Assembly (NCBI GenBank): GCA_016081115.2
Contig: CM071930.1
Coordinates: forward strand, 25,745,641 to 25,809,640
Direction: 5' to 3'
Length of the DNA: 64,000 nucleotides
From: Rehmannia glutinosa
Lineage: Eukaryota; Streptophyta; Magnoliopsida; Lamiales; Orobanchaceae
Shown piece after piece: positions 58,605 through 64,000 of this stretch (its first letter is position 1; every line of letters starts with the position of its first letter). Below the pieces are notes generated by a model. The model worked only from the letters and a program-made list of their open reading frames with translations, did not search any database and had not been told where the DNA came from. The position numbers and the translations under genes are program-made.

Positions 58605-59105
58605 CACACTCATTAACATGTGGGGACCGTGAATTAAGTAAATCAGTTATAGAGAGAGATAATCTCACTCATTATTATACTATATCTTTAACATATATTT
58701 ACTATATATTTAACATATATTTTACTGTATGTTTAACATATATGTACTGCATATTAAAATTGTCAAATAAAAACATATGGGGACTGTGAATTAAGGAATC
58801 AGTTATAGAGAGGGAGAATCACGCTCATTATTATACTATATATTTAACATATATTCACTGTATATTTAACACTGTTATACTGTATATTTAACATATATGT
58901 ACTGCTTATTAAAATTGTCAAACAAAAACATGTGGGGACCATGAATTAAGGAATCAGTTATATGGAAATGACTAATCTACCCTTATTCGAATTAAAAAAA
59001 GGCTTAAAATCTATTAAATCTTAGCCTTTGAAAAAATTAAATAAATTGACAGGATTAGTCCACACTGTCTTACCCCAGAAATATGGTCTCATTTGATCCA
59101 ATCCC
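58012..59105. mobile_element. Mutator-like non-autonomous TIR element
   Basis: 1094 bp flanked by a 9-bp target duplication TACTTTTCA (58003-58011 and 59106-59114). Terminal inverted repeats: 58012-58067 pairs with 59105-59046 (shared GAGACAGTGTGGACT / AAGACAGTGTGGACT core). Weaker pairing reaches about 160 bp in (shared CAAAGGCTA and AATAAGGGTA). The 9-bp duplication and long TIRs fit a MULE-derived MITE. No transposase. The centre is a minisatellite. Confidence 0.8.
58160..58975. repeat. 155-bp minisatellite inside the MULE-like element
   Basis: About five units (starting near 58160, 58375, 58533, 58615, 58772, with a partial at 58927), one internally shortened. Each has ACATGTGGGGACC-GTGAATTAAG, AATCAGTTATAGA, a GA run, AATCACNCTCATTATTATA, repeated TATTTAACATATAT, and TATTAAAATTGTCAAACAAA. 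The GA run is longest at 58568-58602. Predicted ORFs over it are artefacts. Confidence 0.85.
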
Positions 59106-59973
59106 TACTTTTCAGCATTAAACATAATACTTTTAAGATGCACAATATTACATATTCCATGTTGAACATACACAATACTCTGACATAAAAAATGATACAT
59201 TTTATGTTATAACTGATAATTCACATGGTTAAAAGTGATATTTTTAATCCAAATGAATACTACATTCGAATGATTTGGTATCAGTACAAGAACATCAACA
59301 CACGTATAAATGATATGAGGAAAATACTTTGTCAACAAAAAAATCACTTCACAAAGCAACCTTCATATTGTAAGATGATACTCTTTACACAATTTTTGAT
59401 ACTTTTCAACATTAAAAATGATAGTTTTAGTCCAAATGAGTACTTTGAGTGTGTAACTAGTAATACAAGAACTCTATGAGTCTGAATCTCATATTTCCAT
59501 ATGTGAAAAGAAGTATACCAAACGCTCACTAATGAGTACTGCATCTTCAGAATTGTAACCTTCCCATGGCATATAAGCTACTAATACGTTTTTCCCCAAA
59601 GCAAGTTCGCCACCAACCATTTGTAATTTCAAATGACTTTGTCAATAAAAAAATCACTCAAATGCAACATTGTTTCACCATCTAACAACAAATCTAACAA
59701 TTGCGTGTTAATAAAGAGTTCAACAAAAATCTACACATTATTATACTTCAATACACTATAAAATGTAACAAATACTTGAGAATACATAAAAATCCCCAAA
59801 AAGAATTTACAAATAGGGCAGAAATATTTTAGAAATTAGCAAACTAATTACACGCAAACTTCAATGGTGGACATGCAATGGCGACACAAGCAAAAAATAT
59901 CGGCGATAGACAATGATGATTAAAAAACGCTAGAGAACGAAAAGTAACAGAAAACAAAGTGAAAAACCGATAG
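59106..59973. repeat. AT-rich degenerate repeat, right part, no gene
   Basis: Continuation of the ATACTTTT-type array (59114-59480), then AT-rich sequence to 59973 in which I see no feature. Confidence 0.55.
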
Positions 59974-59983
59974 ACACACACAC

Positions 59984-60028
<45 letters not shown>
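59974..60028. repeat. (CA)n(GA)n microsatellite
   Basis: About 6 CA units followed by GCGA and about 19 GA units. The serine/leucine-repeat peptide on the minus strand is an artefact. Confidence 0.92.
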
Positions 60029-60030
<2 letters not shown>

Positions 60031-61149
60031 ACCAAAAACCGAGAGGAGCATGAATGTCGGAGAAGAGAGATGAGAAAAGCTACAGAAAGGAAAAACAAAA
60101 AAAAAAAAGGAAGAAGAAATTTTAAATCCTAAAAATCAAAAAAGAATAATAAAATAGAAAACGCGATCGGAGAGGGATAACGGGTCGAGTCAATATGATC
60201 CGTTTGACAAAAAATGACCCATAAGATGGTTTTATTATCTTATACAAGTTTTTGCCAACCATTTATGTATCTTAAATAAAAGATAACCTTAAAAACTATC
60301 GACAAATGGGCTCATTACTTTGTGTATAATTTATTGATCTTTTAAACATAAAATTCTCAATATTGATTCGAATAAACATATACGTGCGCTTTTCTTTAAG
60401 CATGAATGGTTAACATTAGAAAAAATCTCACTCATTATTATAATTTAGCTATGAATTTTAAAACCTTTGTCAAAGAGACACAGGAGGCATCTTGACATCT
60501 CCAATCATAAAACAAATGAAAACATAAAGAACAAGGTAATAATAATAAGAAAAAATTACAAGAAATTACCCCAAGATTCAGCCTAATTACAAAAGTCAAA
60601 AAGATCCAATTATCTTTCAAAATTATAACACTTTGACACAAGTAAGTCTCTGTCAAACCGATGGCTTATTAAAATTGTCAAACAAAAACATGTGACCATG
60701 AATAATCTAATCCGTCAGACGGATCCCAAAACCCGACCCGTCTTGGGTATATGGGTTAAAATGCATCCGCTTCTTTTTCTTTGCTTTTCGATTTCCTACT
60801 CTACGTAAATAAGAGCCAATCACTCCATTAAAACTCAACAAGTGAAATTCATGTATTCCTTTAACATTATCGATATCGGGGACTACGAGCGGAAGTTCAT
60901 TAACGAAGGAAAAAGACAACATTGGCTGCAATGGAGAAGCAAAACAGGATATATAAATTCCTCCCATTAATCATTTTTGAATGAATACATCTCAGCTTGG
61001 AAATCGTGATAATCAAGTTTATGCTTGGAAACCGAAGGAAAAAAACAATGTATTTACATAATTGCATTCAACTAGATGTTCCTAATAGGTTGTGAAATTG
61101 TATTTCGACTGCATGATTAAATTAAAAAAAAAAAATAGAACTGAAAGAG
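60029..61149. other. Spacer without recognisable gene
   Basis: AT-rich. Two short pieces of the minisatellite reappear: AATCTCACTCATTATTATAAT at about 60424-60444 and TTATTAAAATTGTCAAACAA at about 60666-60686. A minus-strand ORF of 86 codons (60967-60707) ends in a basic K-rich stretch and has no recognised homology. Confidence 0.5.
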
Positions 61150-61755
61150 AAAAATCAATACCTTTCAAATGGACTAATTATACTTTTTAGGGGTAATATT
61201 ATTACTTTTCGAGAGAAACTACTAAAATATCTTTTAGAGAAAAGACTAATACTTTTCAATGAAATTACTAGTACTTTTGAGGGAGATTACTAATACTTTT
61301 GAAGGAAAAACTAATAAGTTTCGGGGACATTAATAAAAAAATGGAATTAAACCAAAAAAACTAATACTTTTAGGATGGACAAATAATACTTTTTAGGGAA
61401 ATATTATTACTTTTCGTTGAAACTACTAAAATATCATTTAGGGAAAAGACAAATACTTTCAATGAAACTACTAATACTTTTGAGGGGATTACTAATATTT
61501 TTCAACAGAAAACAAATAACTTTTAAGGACACTAATAATATTTTTCCGGGAAAGAACTAATATTTTTCAGTGAGACTAATAATACTTTTTAGGGGAATAT
61601 TAATACTTTTCAGGTGAATTGTTAAATACCTTTAAGAGGGAATACTAAAATATTTTTCAAGGAACTACTAAAATATTTTTCATGAAAATTACTAAAACCT
61701 TTAAGAGAGATTGCTAATACTTTTTAGGGAAACACCTAATACTTTTCAGAACCTA
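61150..61755. repeat. TAATACTTTT minisatellite
   Basis: About 20 degenerate units of 25-35 bp built on ACTAATACTTTTNAGGG(A/G)A. The spacing is irregular and both ACTAAAATATTTTT and TAATACTTTTCA variants occur. No coding potential. Confidence 0.75.
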
Positions 61756-62784
61756 GTGATACTATATCATTGCTTTATATATAAAATGGAACCACCCGCG
61801 GAATATTACAAAAATACCACCTCTAATGCTATTGAGTTTAGGTTAGGATCCGTCTAACGTGTTTTGACTCATCAGACCATTTGACACAAGGTTTGCCCTT
61901 TGACATTTGTCTCTGTCTTGCAAACTGCACATGTTTGTCATATTGAAAGACAATTAGAATTTTTTGTAATTTGATTAAACCCGAAGGTTATTGTAATTAT
62001 CCATTATAAATTATAGTGAGGTACAAAACTAGACAATGGGTTTTAAGTCCTGGTGGGGCACAGTAAAAAATTGGTGATCGTAACTGTGTTAAAACGGCTT
62101 TTGGCCCATCAAATCAATCAGTCAACTATTGATTGAGATTGCAAAACTTTGGACTTGGGCTATAGGGGACCCTAACTTGGGCCACCTGCGTGACGGGGGG
62201 ATTTCTGGGCGGTTAGTATGGCCCAGCTGTTAATACTGTGACTGATGGGACTCATTATTTGTAATTGTTGGACTCAAAATTAGTGGCCTACTTGGAGAGA
62301 AGCCAGATTCGAGATTTCCACAAGATTTTATAATCTTTGTTTTCTTTTGGCTATTTTCCCTCAAAGAAATAAAAAATGATGCCCCATATTTATTCTCATT
62401 AAACTTGAAAGTATGTACGTAAAAGTGAAATTCTTATTTTGTACATCGGTGATATCTTCGGATATTTTCGGTAATAGGGTTCAGGAAAAAAGATCTAAAA
62501 GGTAGCGAACATATAAAGCTAGTTGGGGAGGTCCCCAACTAAGATCTTTCCATCTTTAATTCATATAAGTTTTTGGTGTTGAGAAATGAAGAGACTATGA
62601 AAGTGTATAATCAAAATTGAAAAAGGAAGTTACCACTTATCTATTATAGCATTGTACTTATAGATAATTCTGGCACGTGTGAGCATTTTGGTGGTGCCAA
62701 GTGTCTTCATCCAATTAATCAACTATACTATCTAAAACCTACATCAATGGTCATCCATCACGCTCATATCCACCCCAATTAGTA
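61756..62784. other. Region without recognised feature
   Basis: About 1 kb of mostly AT-rich sequence with a few GGGCC-type words. The stretch 61840-61990 partly resembles, in inverted orientation, 60560-60720 (words such as GTCAAA, GACAGAGAC and GTCTAACG). No ORF, RNA gene or element end that I can support. Confidence 0.4.
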
Positions 62785-62789
62785 GGCCG

Positions 62790-63127
62790 TGTTGGGATTT
62801 GGTCCAACATCCTGCCTGCAATGGGCTTTAAAAGAGGCGCGAGGCGCGGCCCGCGATTCGAACTCATGAGCGCTGAATTGCATAGTTAAAAGGATAGCTT
62901 AAAGGATATGATTTGGACTACCTATACCAACAGATGCATCTTCTTTTCTGGTGCCCATTACATAGAAACTACGAGGTTAAGCGTGCTTGGCCCTCGAGTA
63001 GACATGGGATGGGTGACCCCTGGGAAGTTTTCCAGGGTACGCGTGAGTGAGGACAAAACGCGCTAGAAAAGACTCATGTTGGTTTGTGGGGACAGTCGTC
63101 AATCCGAGTAGCGCTAGAGGTCCAACA
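62790..63127 (+). repeat. 5' LTR of TRIM 2
   Basis: 338 bp; the ends form a short inverted repeat (TGTTGG/CCAACA). A near-palindromic GGCGCGAGGCGCGGCCCGCG stretch lies at 62836 on. Confidence 0.93.
62973..63027 (+). other. 5S rRNA-derived block in the TRIM 2 5' LTR
   Basis: GAGGTTAAGCGTGCTTGG followed by GAGTAGACATGGGATGGGTG and ACC...TGGGAAG, matching the 3' half of plant 5S rRNA including the A-box and C-box of the internal promoter. Confidence 0.85.
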
Positions 63128-63129
63128 AC

Positions 63130-63141
63130 TGGTATCAGAGC
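63130..63141 (+). other. Primer-binding site of TRIM 2
   Basis: TGGTATCAGAGC, a perfect tRNA-iMet complement, two bases after the LTR. It is followed at about 63150 by GAGTTCGAATTCC, which looks like a tRNA B-box. Confidence 0.95.
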
Positions 63142-63227
63142 AAGTCACGAGTTCGAATTCCATTGGAAGCACGCTGCGCTGGAGCGAGATCTTTGGCGCG
63201 CAACGGAGGTAAACGGACTAATCGAAG

Positions 63228-63455
63228 GGTAGGTTGCCGGTGGCGAATCGAGGTAAAACGGATCGAGTCGAAGGTGTAGGTTGTTGAGTGGACCGGAATC
63301 AAGGGTAGGTTGCCGGATGTCCTAATCGAGGTAAAATAGATCGAATCGAAGGTGTAGGTTCTTTGGGTGGACCATCGGGGTAAGTTGTCGGTGGCCGTGA
63401 ATCGGGTAAACAGATCGAATCGAAGATGTAGGTTCTTTGGGTGGCCGGAATCGAG
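63228..63455 (+). repeat. Three 76-bp tandem units inside TRIM 2
   Basis: Units at 63228-63303, 63304-63378 and 63379-63455, each GGTAGGTTGCCGG..., AATCGAGGTAAAA-GGATCGA, TCGAAGGTGTAGGTT, GGGTGGACC. They differ from one another by about 10-20 percent by eye. ORFs on both strands across this region come from the repeat. Confidence 0.85.
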
Positions 63456-63560
63456 AGAGGCTTGCGTGACGCGACGCTTGAATCAAGAAGTTGGCGTTAT
63501 AATCGAGGAAGTTTGGCGAGCGGCGAGGTTGCCAAGCACGGAGCAGATCTTGCAGTCTTT

Positions 63561-63571
63561 GGGAGGGGGAT
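63561..63571 (+). other. Polypurine tract of TRIM 2
   Basis: GGGAGGGGGATT directly before the 3' LTR start at 63572. Confidence 0.88.
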
Positions 63572-63901
63572 TGTTGGGATTTGGTCCAAGATCCCGCCCG
63601 CAATGGGCTTTAAAAGAGGCGCGAGGCACGACCCGCGATTCGAACTCGTGAGCGCTGAATTGCATAGTTAAAAGGATAGCTTAAAGGATATGATTTGACT
63701 ACCTATACCAACATGCATCTTCTTTTCTCGCCCATTACATAGAAACTTTGAGGTTAAGCGTGCTTGACCGGAGTAGACATGGGATGGGTGACCCCTGGGA
63801 AGTTTTCCGAGTGCGCGTGAGTGAGGACAAAGCGCGCTAGAAAAGACTCATGTTGGTTTGTGGGGACAGTCGTCAATCCAAGTAGCGCTAGAGGTCCAAC
63901 A
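63572..63901 (+). repeat. 3' LTR of TRIM 2
   Basis: 330 bp, collinear with 62790-63127 with scattered short differences. Its 5S-derived block is at 63750-63802 (GAGGTTAAGCGTGCTTG, GGGATGGGTGACC). Confidence 0.93.
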
Positions 63902-64000
63902 GGCCGAATCGGGGATATTTAGGAAGATGCGAGATCTCACTTTTTCAAATCCCCAATTTACCCATCATACACGAACATAAAAACTATTGTTTACTACTTA

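Larger units (their letters stand above)
62790..63901 (+). mobile_element. Cassandra-type TRIM 2, complete
   Basis: 1112 bp with a perfect target duplication GGCCG (62785-62789 and 63902-63906). LTRs 62790-63127 and 63572-63901, PBS at 63130, polypurine tract at 63561. The LTRs contain a 5S rRNA-derived block and share the GACTCATGTTGGTTTGTGGG and GACAGTCGTC words with TRIM 1, but their outer ends (TGTTGGGATTTGGTCC...GGTCCAACA) differ from TRIM 1 (TGTGACGCCC...GGCCGTTACA read on its own strand). The internal region is 444 bp, long for this group. No coding capacity. Confidence 0.95.

Noticed and set aside
58160..58975. CRISPR-like array
   Set aside because: Units are adjacent 155-bp tandem copies with no distinct repeat-spacer structure, in a plant TIR element.
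59844..60098. Minus-strand ORF with a long serine/leucine run, looking like a membrane protein
   Set aside because: It is the translation of the (CA)n(GA)n microsatellite.
60707..60967. 86-codon minus-strand ORF as a host exon
   Set aside because: No recognised motif, no splice context that could be judged, and repeat fragments on its left side; not enough support.
62973..63027. 5S rRNA gene
   Set aside because: Only the 3' half is present, it recurs in both LTRs of a TRIM, and it lacks the 5' half and terminator; it is the Cassandra-type 5S-derived block.
63047..63671. Several overlapping ORFs of 60-94 codons on both strands
   Set aside because: They lie in the TRIM 2 LTRs and 76-bp tandem units; overlapping frames on both strands with no family similarity.

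Overview
This window looks like nuclear DNA of a flowering plant, probably a eudicot. It is built almost entirely of nested, decayed transposable elements. I found no intact host gene, tRNA gene, CRISPR array or bacterial-type feature. The plant assignment rests on Ty1/copia elements primed by initiator tRNA-Met, Cassandra-type TRIMs carrying 5S rRNA-derived sequence in their LTRs, a Tat-type Ty3/gypsy gag, and AT-rich spacers with GA microsatellites. The host species cannot be read from the sequence.

The main family is a large Sirevirus-like Ty1/copia element with LTRs of about 1.4-1.55 kb, gag with a zinc knuckle and coiled coil, pol in the order PR-INT-RT-RNaseH, then about 0.55 kb of spacer and a very long third ORF (ORF3). 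There are three long copies: A (minus, 902-12154), B (plus, 17390-33193) and D (minus, 42926-55400). Two LTR fragments lie at 13079-13728 and 15977-17267, and a sliver at 1-30. All are broken by stops, frameshifts and deletions. D still has two nearly full-length LTRs and a 5-bp target duplication (TATTT), but its INT core and the N-terminal part of RT are deleted. ORF3 is the most interesting coding sequence: a folded N-terminal domain like that of plant transposon or env-like proteins, an acidic VET-rich middle, a ubiquitin-interacting-motif-like segment kept in all three copies, a coiled coil and an RG-rich tail.

A second copia family (C, minus, 33194-42925 plus 55406-55413) has 1.25-1.35 kb LTRs rich in GGTCGACC-type motifs and no ORF3. 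D sits inside the 5' LTR of C. A 2.3 kb solo LTR (37358-39698, target duplication CGCCT) sits inside the pol of C. The 3' LTR of B cuts the 3' LTR of C, and a solo LTR of family C (29784-31135, target duplication CCTTG) sits inside ORF3 of B, so the two families have inserted into each other. A Cassandra-type TRIM (19340-20181, target duplication TGAAA) interrupts the gag of B.

On the right, C abuts a decayed Ty3/gypsy (Tat-like) element (55414-57572). Next come an AT-rich degenerate repeat zone, a Mutator-like non-autonomous element with a 9-bp target duplication and an internal minisatellite (58012-59105), a TAATACTTTT minisatellite (about 61150-61755), about 1 kb of featureless sequence, and a complete second Cassandra-type TRIM (62790-63901, target duplication GGCCG) whose internal region holds three 76-bp tandem units.
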